From Amycolatopsis sp. MtRt-6 (GTDB lineage: Bacteria > Actinomycetota > Actinomycetes > Mycobacteriales > Pseudonocardiaceae), in contig NZ_JADWPD010000016.1 in the NCBI RefSeq assembly GCF_017308975.1, positions 62,001 through 126,000 of the forward strand: a stretch of 64,000 nt of DNA. Reading direction: 5' to 3'. A program made the position numbers and the translations under genes. The notes below the pieces were generated by a model. That model was not told where the DNA came from, searched no databases, and saw nothing but the letters and a program-made list of their open reading frames with translations. Numbering within the stretch: position 1 is the first letter of the stretch; the number at the start of each line of letters is the position of its first letter. This document shows, one piece after another, positions 28,142 through 36,226 of the stretch.

Positions 28142-28969
28142 ATGACAGCTCGTCGTCTCTGGGCGGCCGTGGAGCCACTGCACGCCGTCGTCTACTTCGC
28201 GCCCGAGACGGCCGAAGCGGCGAAGGCGGCCGGCCTGCGTGGTTACTGGATGGGCTACTTCGCGGGGCGGCTGGCGCCGCTGGGCCCGATCGGTCCCGGG
28301 CCGGCGACGGCGGTGCTGTTCGGCTTCGCGCCGTCGATGGTCGCGCGGGCGTTGCCGGACGCCTGGTCGTTCGCCGCGCCCGACGCCGTTCTCCGCTCGC
28401 GGCTCGCTGCCGTTTCGGCGGCGCTCGGCCGAGTTGCCGGTGACGTCTCGGAACTGAGCGCGCTCCTGTGGCGGGCGGTGGACGCGTGCGCGTTCGACGG
28501 CCGTCCGCTCGCCGCGGCGTGGGCGGCCGTGCCGGCGCCGGAAGATCCCCTGGCCCGGCTGTGGCTGGCGGCGACCATCCTGCGTGAGCACCGCGGCGAC
28601 GGCCACGTCCTGGCCGCGGTCCACGCCGGGTTGGGCGGCTTGGAGACCACCCTCACCCACATCGGTGACGGCGTGATCAGCCGGGCGGACATCCAGCCCC
28701 ACCGCGGCTGGCCGGACGCGGAGTGGGACGCCGCCGCGGACCGGTTGCGGGCCCGCGGAATCCTCGACGCCGGCGGCGGCCTGACCGTCGCCGGCCGCGA
28801 GCTGCGCCGCCGGATCGAGGACGACACGGACCGGCTCGCGGCGGCGCCGGTGGCCGCGCTGGGTCCCGACGTCGAGCGGCTGCTGGCGCTGGCGGTGCCG
28901 CTGAGCCGGGCGATCGTCGACAGCGGCCTGGTCACCGTGCCGAACCCGGTGGGTGTCCCGCGGCCCTGA
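28142..28969 (+). CDS. SCO6745/SalK-family protein
   Basis: A 275-residue protein of the SCO6745 family (SalK-like). Typical features are LWAAVEPLHAVVYFAPETAEAAKAAGLRGYWMGYFAGRLAPLG at the N-terminus, a middle FGFAPSMVARALPDAW and a winged-helix-like C-terminal part with GHVLAAVHAGLGGLETT and AADRLRARGILD. It was first noted in salinomycin clusters and is widespread in actinobacteria; the biochemical role is not established. GAGGAG precedes the ATG. It follows the P450 gene by 29 bases and is probably co-transcribed with it. Confidence 0.85.
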   Translation: MTARRLWAAVEPLHAVVYFAPETAEAAKAAGLRGYWMGYFAGRLAPLGPIGPGPATAVLFGFAPSMVARALPDAWSFAAPDAVLRSRLAAVSAALGRVAGDVSELSALLWRAVDACAFDGRPLAAAWAAVPAPEDPLARLWLAATILREHRGDGHVLAAVHAGLGGLETTLTHIGDGVISRADIQPHRGWPDAEWDAAADRLRARGILDAGGGLTVAGRELRRRIEDDTDRLAAAPVAALGPDVERLLALAVPLSRAIVDSGLVTVPNPVGVPRP

Positions 28970-29034
28970 GTGTGTCGATTCCGGGCGCGGTCGTTCGACG
29001 CACCGGTGAACGCACCCGGACATCGGAGGACTCC

Positions 29035-29784
29035 ATGACGTTGCTCGCCGGCAAGAACGCGATCATCTACGGCGCCGCGGGGCGGATCGGCACGGCCGTC
29101 GCCACCGCCTTCGCCGGGGAAGGCGCGCGGGTGTTCCTCGCCGGCCGCACCCCGGCGCGTCTCGACGAGCTGGCGGGCCGCATCCGCGCGGCGGGCGGCC
29201 ACGCCGAGACGGCGGAGGTCGACGCCCTCGACGAGCGGGCGGTGGACGAGCACGCCGCGGCCGTGGGCACGATCGACGTCTCGTTCAACCTCATCGGCCA
29301 CGGCGACGTCCAGGGCACGCCGCTGGTGGACATGACCCTCGCGGACTACGAACGCCCGGTGGTGACGGCCGTGCGCACCCAGTTCCTGACCGCCCGCGCG
29401 GCGGCCCGGCGGATGATCGCCCACGGCCGGCCCGGCGCGATCCTGTTCTTCGGGGGCGAGGGTGATCCGGTGCGCGAGTTCGCGGTCGGCGGGCTGCAGG
29501 TGGCGTTCCACGCGCTCGAGGCGATGCGCCGCCAGCTCGCCGCCGAGCTCGGCCCGCACGGGATCCGCACGGTGACGCTCCGGACGGGCGGCATCCCGGA
29601 GACGCTCCCGGCGGAGATCCCGGGCCGGGCGGAGATCGAGGAGAGCATCGCGGGCAAGACCATGCTCGGCCGCGCGGCGACCCTGGCCGACGTCGGCGCG
29701 GTGGCGGCGTTCGTCGCCTCGGACCGGGCGGCCGCAATGACGGCGGCGACGGTCAACGTCAGCTGCGGCGCCCTGGTCGACTAG
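29035..29784 (+). CDS. Divergent SDR-fold protein lacking the Tyr-Lys dyad
   Basis: A 249-residue Rossmann protein. The N-terminal cofactor loop is present as IYGAAGRIGTAVATAF, and the third strand reads FLAGRTPARL. At the position of the catalytic YxxxK the sequence reads LQVAFHALEAM, so both Tyr and Lys are missing, and the usual Ser-bearing strand is replaced by ILFFGGEGD. The C-terminus LADVGAVAAFVASDRAAAMTAATVNVSCG is normal. It may bind NAD(P) without classical catalysis. GGAGGA precedes the ATG. It lies 65 bases after the SCO6745-family gene. Confidence 0.82.
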   Translation: MTLLAGKNAIIYGAAGRIGTAVATAFAGEGARVFLAGRTPARLDELAGRIRAAGGHAETAEVDALDERAVDEHAAAVGTIDVSFNLIGHGDVQGTPLVDMTLADYERPVVTAVRTQFLTARAAARRMIAHGRPGAILFFGGEGDPVREFAVGGLQVAFHALEAMRRQLAAELGPHGIRTVTLRTGGIPETLPAEIPGRAEIEESIAGKTMLGRAATLADVGAVAAFVASDRAAAMTAATVNVSCGALVD

Positions 29785-29834
29785 CTGTTCTGCCGCGGGG
29801 AGCGCGGGCCCGCGCCGCTCCGGACGGCTCACGA

Positions 29835-29949
29835 GCGCCCCAATGTGGCCTTGGTTGCGCTCAACGCACCGAAGGCCACATTGGGTGCGTTGGGCGCACC
29901 GAAGGCCACATTGGGTGCGTTGGATGCACCGAAGGCCACATTGGGGCGC
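29835..29949. repeat. Palindromic repeat family member B with 30-bp tandem units
   Basis: Outer arms GCGCCCCAATGTGGCC (29835-29850) and GGCCACATTGGGGCGC (29934-29949) are exact complements. Inside are two complete 30-bp tandem units (29871-29900 and 29901-29930), each of the form GAAGGCCACATTGGGTGCGT plus TGGnnGCACC. The region lies between the convergent SDR-like and CGNR genes. It is a longer version of the elements at 12232 and 62131. Confidence 0.88.
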
Positions 29950-29996
29950 TTCGGCGGGCGGGCAGGCGGACCCGCCGCGGGAAGCGGGCCAGGATC

Positions 29997-30551
29997 TCAG
30001 CGGGACCCTTCGCGCTGCTCCACCACCAGCCGCTGGTGCCGGGCCGCGCGTACCCGGTCGCCGCAGGTGGTCGAACACCAGCGGCGGCGGGCGTGCTCGC
30101 GCAGGAAGTACCGGATGCAGCCGTGGGCCTCGCACGGGCGGATCAGCGGGCCGAACTCGCCGCTGACCACCTCGATCGCGTTGCGCGCCAGGGCCGCCAC
30201 CGCCGCGTCGAGGGTGCCCGGCCGGGTGCTGTGCCACGCGCTCGACGGCCCGTCGCGCCAGGTCAAAGCCAGTGCGGCGCCGTCAGCGCGGGCCGCCGCG
30301 TTCACCGTCTCCACGACCGCCGCCTCCGGGGCGCGGCCCTCGGCCAGCGCCGCCAGCAGCTCGCGGACCGCCGCCCGGAGGTCCGTCAGGCGGCTCAGCG
30401 CGGCCGCGTCGGTGACGTCCGCCGCCAGCCCGTGCCCCCGCAGCCAGTCCGCGGCCGCGGCGGGGGTGGCGAGGTCGTCCGCCGCCACGCGCCGGGTGTT
30501 GACCAGCGCCAACGCCGGTACGCGGTCTTCGCCGGGTGCCGTCGTGACCAT
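29997..30551 (-). CDS. CGNR zinc-finger (ABATE) domain protein, probable regulator
   Basis: A 184-residue protein. The N-terminal two-thirds is a helical ABATE-type domain (ALALVNTRRV, then ADWLRGHGLAADVTDAAALSRLTDLRAAVRELL). The C-terminal zinc finger is CEAHGCIRYFLREHARRRWCSTTCGDR, which matches the CGNR family in having four cysteines and the CGxR motif with Asp for Asn. These proteins are presumed stress-response transcription factors. GGGAGG precedes the ATG. It diverges from an alpha/beta hydrolase whose promoter contains a palindrome. Confidence 0.88.
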   Translation of the reverse strand: MVTTAPGEDRVPALALVNTRRVAADDLATPAAAADWLRGHGLAADVTDAAALSRLTDLRAAVRELLAALAEGRAPEAAVVETVNAAARADGAALALTWRDGPSSAWHSTRPGTLDAAVAALARNAIEVVSGEFGPLIRPCEAHGCIRYFLREHARRRWCSTTCGDRVRAARHQRLVVEQREGSR

Positions 30552-30592
30552 GTCCGCCTCCCGAAGTTCGTTCCCCCAGTTTCCCCTGACCG

Positions 30593-30640
30593 TTGACAGC
30601 CTACGTCGTCTCATGGATAACTATAAGAATAACCATGAGA
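30593..30640 (+). promoter_or_regulatory. Promoter with overlapping palindromic operator for the hydrolase gene
   Basis: TTGACA (30593-30598) and GATAAC (30616-30621) are separated by 17 bp. The inverted repeat TCTCATGG (30609-30616) and CCATGAGA (30633-30640), with a 16-bp A+T-rich centre containing TATAAG, overlaps the -10 box. A protein bound there would block RNA polymerase. The divergent CGNR protein or an unlinked factor could bind it. Confidence 0.6.
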
Positions 30641-30650
30641 GGAGACCGCC

Positions 30651-31505
30651 ATGGTCACCGTCCACCACCGCTACGCCACCGTCGCCGGGCACCGGCTGTT
30701 CTACCGGGAGGCCGGCCCCGCCGACGCACCCACGATCGTGCTGCTCCACGGCTTCCCGACGAGCTCGCACATGTTCCGCCACCTCATCCCGGCACTGGCC
30801 GACCGCTACCACGTCGTCGCGCCGGACTACCTCGGCGCGGGCGCGTCCGACGCGCCGCCGGCCGGCGAGTTCACCTACACCTTCGACGCGCTCGCCGACC
30901 TCACGCTCGGCCTGCTCGACCAGATCGGCCTCGGCCGCTTCGCGCTCTACATCCAGGACTTCGGCGCGCCCGTGGGCCTGCGCATCGCGGCCGCGCACCC
31001 CGGCCGGGTGACCGCGATCGTCACGCAGAACGGCAACGCCTACGTCGACGGCCTGGGCGCCGGGCTGACGCAGAAGCTGGCCGCCGGCACCCTGACCGAG
31101 GAGGACCTGAACGGCGTGGTCACCCTCGAAGCGACCAAGGCGCAGTACCTCGACGGCGTGCCCGACCCGTCGCTGGTCAGCCCGGACGTCTGGATCCACG
31201 ACCAGGCCTTGCTGGACCGGCCCGGCGCCGCGGCGATCCAGCAGGCGCTGCTCGCGGACTACCACCACAACATCGGCCTGTACCCGAAGTTCCACGAGTA
31301 CTTCCGCGCCAGTCAGGTGCCGCTGCTGGCCGTCTGGGGCGGCAACGACGAAATCTTCGTCGCCGACGGTGCCCGTGCCTACGCCCGCGACCTGCCCGAC
31401 GCCGAAATCCACCTGCTCGATTCCGGCCATTTCGCACTAGAGACGCACCTGGACGCGATCGCCGGGTACATCCGGGGTTTCCTCGGGCGCGTGCTGCCGG
31501 GCTGA
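30651..31505 (+). CDS. Alpha/beta hydrolase (haloalkane dehalogenase/epoxide hydrolase-like)
   Basis: A 284-residue alpha/beta hydrolase. The oxyanion motif is LLHGFPTSSHMF, the nucleophile elbow is YIQDFGAPVG with Asp rather than Ser, and the acid/base pair is represented by WGGNDEIF and SGHFALET. An Asp nucleophile places it with dehalogenases, epoxide hydrolases and fluoroacetate dehalogenases. GAGAGGAGA precedes the ATG. Its own promoter carries a dyad overlapping the -10, so expression is probably inducible. Confidence 0.88.
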   Translation: MVTVHHRYATVAGHRLFYREAGPADAPTIVLLHGFPTSSHMFRHLIPALADRYHVVAPDYLGAGASDAPPAGEFTYTFDALADLTLGLLDQIGLGRFALYIQDFGAPVGLRIAAAHPGRVTAIVTQNGNAYVDGLGAGLTQKLAAGTLTEEDLNGVVTLEATKAQYLDGVPDPSLVSPDVWIHDQALLDRPGAAAIQQALLADYHHNIGLYPKFHEYFRASQVPLLAVWGGNDEIFVADGARAYARDLPDAEIHLLDSGHFALETHLDAIAGYIRGFLGRVLPG

Positions 31506-31526
31506 CCGCGCCGGGCGTCGGCGGGG

Positions 31527-32552
31527 TCAGCGCCAGCCGTCGTCGCCGAAGCCGAGGGTCACCGGGCCGCGGCGGATGCCCGCCACCGTCTCCGCCGGCA
31601 GGACCTCGTCCAGGAACGCGTACTCCGGGCTGCGGGTTCGCGCGTGCCACTGGGCGATCTCGTGCCAGCCCGGTGCCGCCAGCGCGCCGCCGAAGTGCTG
31701 GACCGACAGGCTCGCCGTCAGGCACGCGAACCGCAGCCGCTCCACCAGCGGCCAGCCCGTCAGCGTCGCGGCCACGAAGCCCGCGCCGAACACGTCGCCC
31801 GCGCCCGTGGCGTCCAGGACGTCCACCGGGAGGGCCGGGACTGCCGCCGTCTCGCCGGTCGTCCCGTCCACCGCCAGCACGCCGTCGCCGCCGCGGGTGA
31901 TCACCGCGATCGGGACCAGCTCCGCGAGCGTGGCCAGTGCCGCTTCCGGGGTGTCCGTGCGGGTGTAGCGCATTGCCTCGATCTCGTTCGGCAGGAACGC
32001 GTGGCAGCACGCCAGCTGCTCCAGCAGCGCGGGCGACCAGGCCTCCGACGGATCCCAGCCGACGTCGGCGAACACGAGGCTGCCCGCCTGGTGCGCCGTG
32101 TGCACCCACTCGGCCGTGTCGAGTCCGATGTGGGCCACCGTCGCCCGGCTCGGCGGCGGCGAACCGGCGAGCTCCGCGACCGGGACGGGCGGCGGGTGGC
32201 CGTGGGTGACCATCGCGCGGTCGCCGGCGTAGGCCAGCGAGACCGTCACCGGCGAATGCCACTCCGGGAACCGCCGCGACCGCGACAGGTCGATGTGCTC
32301 CTGCCCGCCCAGCACGTCCCAGCAGTAGCGCCCGTAGACGTCGGTGCCGAACGCCGCCGCCAGCGACGTCCGCAGGCCGAGGCGGCTCAGCGCGACCGCG
32401 AAGTTCGCGATCCCGCCCGGCCCCGAGCCCATGCCGCCCGTCCACACCTCCGTGCCCGGGGCCGGCGGGTGTTCGAGCCCGGTGAACACCAGGTCGAAGA
32501 ACAACAAGCCGGACAGGAAGACATCGATGTCGGGTGCGGGCTCAGCCGGCAC
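31527..32552 (-). CDS. PfkB family carbohydrate kinase
   Basis: A 341-residue ribokinase-fold sugar kinase. PfkB signature 1 is GGIANFAVALSRLG (about residues 45-60) and signature 2 is DVLDATGAGDVFGAGFV with the catalytic Asp of GAGD. The GTG start at 32552 is preferred because GGAGG lies 5 bases upstream; the frame could extend to a TTG 24 bases earlier. It diverges from a GH4 glycosidase gene, so the two may act on the same phosphorylated or unphosphorylated sugar. The substrate is not identifiable. Confidence 0.88.
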   Translation of the reverse strand: MPAEPAPDIDVFLSGLLFFDLVFTGLEHPPAPGTEVWTGGMGSGPGGIANFAVALSRLGLRTSLAAAFGTDVYGRYCWDVLGGQEHIDLSRSRRFPEWHSPVTVSLAYAGDRAMVTHGHPPPVPVAELAGSPPPSRATVAHIGLDTAEWVHTAHQAGSLVFADVGWDPSEAWSPALLEQLACCHAFLPNEIEAMRYTRTDTPEAALATLAELVPIAVITRGGDGVLAVDGTTGETAAVPALPVDVLDATGAGDVFGAGFVAATLTGWPLVERLRFACLTASLSVQHFGGALAAPGWHEIAQWHARTRSPEYAFLDEVLPAETVAGIRRGPVTLGFGDDGWR

Positions 32553-32669
32553 GGGCGCCTCCAGGGGATCACGCAACGGTGGCCCGAGCCTGCGTCAGCG
32601 GCGCGAGAATCGCAAGAGCTGGGCCCTTTCGGCCACGGATAGCGTGAATCCGGCTGCTAGGGTCGCCGG

Positions 32670-33950
32670 ATGAGGCTGGCGATCCTCGGCGGCGGCGGGT
32701 TCCGCGTGCCGCTGGTGCACGGCGCGCTGCTCGACGGCGGCGGGGTCACCGAGCTCGTTCTGCACGACGTCGACGCCGGGCGGCTCGCGGCGATCGAACG
32801 GGTCCTGGCCGAGCAGGCCGCCGGGGCCGCGGCGGCGCCGCGCGTGCGCACCACCACCGATCTGCGCACCGCACTGTCCGATGTGGATTTCGTGTTCTCC
32901 GCCATCCGCGTCGGCGGGCTGCGCGGACGGCGGCTGGACGAACAGATCGCGCACGCGGAAGGCGTGCTGGGCCAGGAGACGGTGGGCGCGGGCGGGATCG
33001 CCTACGGGCTGCGGACGGTTCCGGTCGCCGTCGCCCTCGCGCGGCTGGCCGGCGAGGTGGCGCCGCGCGCGTGGGTCATCAACTTCACCAACCCCGCCGG
33101 GCTGGTCACCGAGGCGATGGCCGCGCACCTCGGCGGCCGGGTGATCGGCATCTGCGACTCGCCGGCCGGGCTGTGCCGCCGCGTCGCCCGGGCCCTCGGG
33201 ATCGACGCGGCGGCGGGGAAGTTCGGCTACGCGGGGCTCAACCACCTGGGGTGGCTGCGCTCGGTCCGCGTCGGCGGCGAGGACGTCCTGCCGCGGCTGC
33301 TCGCCGACCCGGACGCGTGCGAGTCGTTCGAGGAGGGCAAGCTCTTCGGCGCCGGGTGGCTGCGCACGCTCGGTGCGATCCCCAACGAATACCTGCACTA
33401 CTACTATTTCGCCCGTGAGGCGGCCGGTCCGGAGTCGCGCGGGGCGTTCCTGCTGGAGCAGCAACGCGATTTCTACGCTGCGCCCTCCCTGGCGTCGTGG
33501 GAGCGCACGCGCTTGGAGCGCGAAGCGACGTACATGGCCGAAACGCGCGAAGGCGAGCGAGACGATCTCGAGGGCGGCGGCTACGAGAAGGTCGCGCTGG
33601 CCTTGATGCGCGCCCTCGCCCACGACGAGCGTACGACGCTGATCCTCAACGTCCGCAACGGTTCCGCGCTCCCCGGCGTGCCCGGGGACGCGGTCGTCGA
33701 AGTGCCGTGCGAGGTCGGCGCCGGCGGCGCCCGCCCGCTCGCCGCCGCACCCCTGCCCGACTACGCGCTGGGCCTGGTGACGACGGTCAAGGCCGTCGAA
33801 CGGGCGGTGCTCGAAGCGGCGACGACGGGTTCGCGGGCCGCGGCGCTGAGGGCGTTCGCGCTGCACCCGCTCGTCGGCTCGGTGCCGGTCGCCCGGCGGC
33901 TGCTCGACGCCTACGTCGCCGCGCACCCGGAACTCGCCTACCTCGGCTAG
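32670..33950 (+). CDS. Family 4 glycoside hydrolase (6-phospho-beta-glucosidase type)
   Basis: A 426-residue NAD- and Mn-dependent GH4 enzyme. The Rossmann loop is AILGGGGFRVP, followed by DVDFVFSAIRVGGLRGRRLDE, NFTNPAG, GICDSP (Cys metal ligand) and AGLNHLGW (His ligand), all diagnostic of GH4. These enzymes act by oxidation at C3 and beta-elimination, usually on 6-phosphoglycosides delivered by a PTS. A PTS gene lies at the right end of the window, but 30 kb away, so a link is speculative. The end overlaps the convergent SDR-like gene by 4 bases. Confidence 0.92.
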   Translation: MRLAILGGGGFRVPLVHGALLDGGGVTELVLHDVDAGRLAAIERVLAEQAAGAAAAPRVRTTTDLRTALSDVDFVFSAIRVGGLRGRRLDEQIAHAEGVLGQETVGAGGIAYGLRTVPVAVALARLAGEVAPRAWVINFTNPAGLVTEAMAAHLGGRVIGICDSPAGLCRRVARALGIDAAAGKFGYAGLNHLGWLRSVRVGGEDVLPRLLADPDACESFEEGKLFGAGWLRTLGAIPNEYLHYYYFAREAAGPESRGAFLLEQQRDFYAAPSLASWERTRLEREATYMAETREGERDDLEGGGYEKVALALMRALAHDERTTLILNVRNGSALPGVPGDAVVEVPCEVGAGGARPLAAAPLPDYALGLVTTVKAVERAVLEAATTGSRAAALRAFALHPLVGSVPVARRLLDAYVAAHPELAYLG

Positions 33951-34657
33951 ACCGTGGCCATCGCGTTGAACTCCGCTTCGGCTTCCCGCGCGGTGTAGAG
34001 CTCCCAGGCCTTGCCGGCGATGTCGTCGGGATCGAGCGTGCCCACGTCGAAGCCGTGGTCCTGCGCGGTGAAGGCGCGGTGGATGTCGCCGCGCTCGATC
34101 AGGCCGCCGATGGTCAGGAGCCCGGCGTGGACACCGGTTTCCCGCAGGGCCGCGTGCAGCGTGAGCACGTACATCCGCAGCGCCGCCGACGCCGGGGCCA
34201 GGCTGCCGAGCATCGGCATCGGGTACTTGCCGCTCAGGCCGCCGGCGAACAGCAGCGAACCCGAGCCGCGCGCCAGCATGCCCGGCAGCACGGCCTCGAC
34301 CAGCCTCGCCGCCGGGGCGACGACCGCGTCGAACGACGCGCGCAGGGTGCCGGCGCCGGCTTCGGTGAGGGGCGTGAGGCCGGGACCGCCGGTGGCGTCG
34401 GCCGGCCCGAAGTACACCGTGTCGATTTCCCCGGCATCGGCCGTGATGCGGACGAGCACGTCGCGGAGCCGGGATTCGTCGGTGACATCGGCCGTGTAGG
34501 TGAGGGCGTGGACGCCGGACAGCGACGTGCGGTAGTCCGCGTGGCGGGCGTCGCTGCGGGAAACCAGCGCCGTCGTGAACCCTTCGCGGCCGAACCGGTG
34601 GGCGACCGACAGGCCGAGCCCGGGACCGACGCCCAGGACGGCGAGCACTTTCGGCAA
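33947..34657 (-). CDS. SDR-fold protein lacking the canonical YxxxK
   Basis: A 236-residue Rossmann protein starting at TTG with AGGAGG 5 bases upstream. The cofactor loop is LGVGPGLGLSVAHRF. The region where YxxxK is expected reads LAPASAALRMYVLTLHAAL, so neither catalytic residue is present, and the preceding strand is SLLFAGGLSG. Similar proteins are annotated as SDR oxidoreductases of unknown function. The promoter contains a strong palindrome. It diverges from a P450 gene. Confidence 0.82.
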   Translation of the reverse strand: MPKVLAVLGVGPGLGLSVAHRFGREGFTTALVSRSDARHADYRTSLSGVHALTYTADVTDESRLRDVLVRITADAGEIDTVYFGPADATGGPGLTPLTEAGAGTLRASFDAVVAPAARLVEAVLPGMLARGSGSLLFAGGLSGKYPMPMLGSLAPASAALRMYVLTLHAALRETGVHAGLLTIGGLIERGDIHRAFTAQDHGFDVGTLDPDDIAGKAWELYTAREAEAEFNAMATV

Positions 34658-34669
34658 GGCAACCTCCTC

Positions 34670-34716
34670 AACTTGAGTGTTTCCTCAAGTTAGCCATAAA
34701 GTGAGGACGGCGTCAA
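34670..34716 (-). promoter_or_regulatory. Promoter and 22-bp palindromic operator of the SDR-like gene
   Basis: On the minus strand, TTGACG (34711-34716) and TAACTT (34687-34692) are 18 bp apart. The perfect inverted repeat AACTTGAG (34670-34677) and CTCAAGTT (34684-34691), spaced by 6 bases, covers the -10 box and the region just downstream. This is a typical repressor site. It could also affect the divergent P450 gene 157 bases away. No regulator gene is adjacent. Confidence 0.65.
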
Positions 34717-34847
34717 CTTGTCGGTCGGTGGTCCACAAAGGACATTGCACGGGGGTGCGGCCGTCCGGGCGGTTTCCGGCGTCCGGACGGGTTTTCCGGG
34801 GGTCGCCGCCTTCCGCGACGGCGGAAGCGGCGCTCATCATCGGCGGC

Positions 34848-36038
34848 ATGACCGCTGTGTATCCCGCCGCGAAGGACCACCCCGCCGTCCCGATGGGGGA
34901 GATCTACGCCGGCCACCCGCCGGTGTCCCGGGTCGCGTTCCCCAGTGGGCACGAAGGCTGGCTGGTGACGCGCTACGAAGACGTCCGCACGGTGTTTTCC
35001 GACCCGCGGTTCAGCCGCAACCTGCTGTACCCGGGTGCGCCGTGCCTCATCGAGCCGGGTGATTTTTCGACCGGCGAGCACAGCATCCTCAACATGGACC
35101 CGCCCGACCACACGCGCCTGCGGCGGCTGTCGGCGCAGGCGTTCACGGTCCGCCGGATCGCCGCGTTCCGGCCCCGGATCGAGCAGATCACCGACGAGCT
35201 CCTGACGGCGATGATCGCGCACGGCCCGCCCGCGGACCTGGTCGAGGAGTTCGCCTTCCCGCTGCCGACGCTCGTGATGTGCGAGCTGCTCGGCGTCCCG
35301 TTTTCCGGGCGCGAGCGGTTCCGGCGGTGGTCGCGCGTGATCGTGACACCGATGCAGCACACGCCGGCCGACGTCGAGCAGGCCCGCCGCGACGGCGCGG
35401 CGGACATGGGAGCGCTGGTGGCGGAGAAGCGGGCGCGCCCGGCCGACGACTTCCTGAGCGCGCTGGTGCACGCCAGGGACGAGGACGGCGACCGGCTCAC
35501 CGAGCCGGAGCTGATCGACCTCGCGACGCAGCTGCTGCTCGCGGGTCACGAGACGACGGTCAGCCTGATCGGGTGCGGGGTGGTCCTGCTGTGCCGGCAC
35601 CCGGAGCAGCTGGCGGCGTTGCGCGCGGATGCCTCGCTGACGCCGGGAGCGATCGAGGAGATCATGCGCTTCGACGGCCCGGTCGACTCGTCGTTGCTGA
35701 GGGTGGCGCTGGAGGACGTGTCGCTGAGCGGGGTCCTGGTGCGGCGCGGCGAGGCGGTGCTGGCGCACGTCGGAGCGGCGAACCGCGACGAGAACGCGTT
35801 CCCGTCGGCGGCCGAGTTCGACATCCGCCGCAAGGACGCGCAGCAGCTGGGCTTCGGGCACGGAATCCACTTCTGCCTGGGCGCGGCACTGGCCCGGATG
35901 GAAGGGGAGATAGCGCTGCGGGCGCTGGTGGACCGGCTGCCGGGGCTGGCGCTGGCAGTCCCGCCGGAGACGATCACCTGGCGGCCGCCGCTGTCGGTGC
36001 GCGGGCCGGAGGAGGTCCCGGTGACCTGGTCGGCCTGA
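34848..36038 (+). CDS. Cytochrome P450 (CYP107-like)
   Basis: A 396-residue P450. The I-helix motif is AGHETT, ExxR is EEIMR, and the haem loop is FGHGIHFCLGAALARME with Cys343. ILNMDPPDHTRLRRL and RRIAAFRPRIEQI in the C-helix region are typical of CYP107 and related macrolide-type hydroxylases. The start is the ATG before TAVYPAAKDHP; the frame is open for another 170 bases upstream but that part overlaps the divergent promoter region. No ferredoxin gene is adjacent. Confidence 0.92.
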   Translation: MTAVYPAAKDHPAVPMGEIYAGHPPVSRVAFPSGHEGWLVTRYEDVRTVFSDPRFSRNLLYPGAPCLIEPGDFSTGEHSILNMDPPDHTRLRRLSAQAFTVRRIAAFRPRIEQITDELLTAMIAHGPPADLVEEFAFPLPTLVMCELLGVPFSGRERFRRWSRVIVTPMQHTPADVEQARRDGAADMGALVAEKRARPADDFLSALVHARDEDGDRLTEPELIDLATQLLLAGHETTVSLIGCGVVLLCRHPEQLAALRADASLTPGAIEEIMRFDGPVDSSLLRVALEDVSLSGVLVRRGEAVLAHVGAANRDENAFPSAAEFDIRRKDAQQLGFGHGIHFCLGAALARMEGEIALRALVDRLPGLALAVPPETITWRPPLSVRGPEEVPVTWSA

Positions 36039-36226
36039 GGCTGAAGGCTTGCGTTGCGGCCGGCAGGGGCGGCATGGTCGGGGCTGTGCGCCGAATGCCC
36101 GTTCCCGTTGGGACCACCGGCCCAGCAGGATCGGCCGTGACTGCTCCACTCGGGTAGAACCTGTTCCAGTTCTGCGCTCCGGGCGGAGACCATGTCCCTC
36201 GCCGTTTCCGCGAGCGAGGAGTCGCC

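Noticed and set aside
29835..29949. CRISPR array or coding repeat in the 30-bp tandem units
   Set aside because: Units are directly adjacent with no spacers, and the palindromic symmetry with relatives at two other 3' ends argues against a coding repeat.
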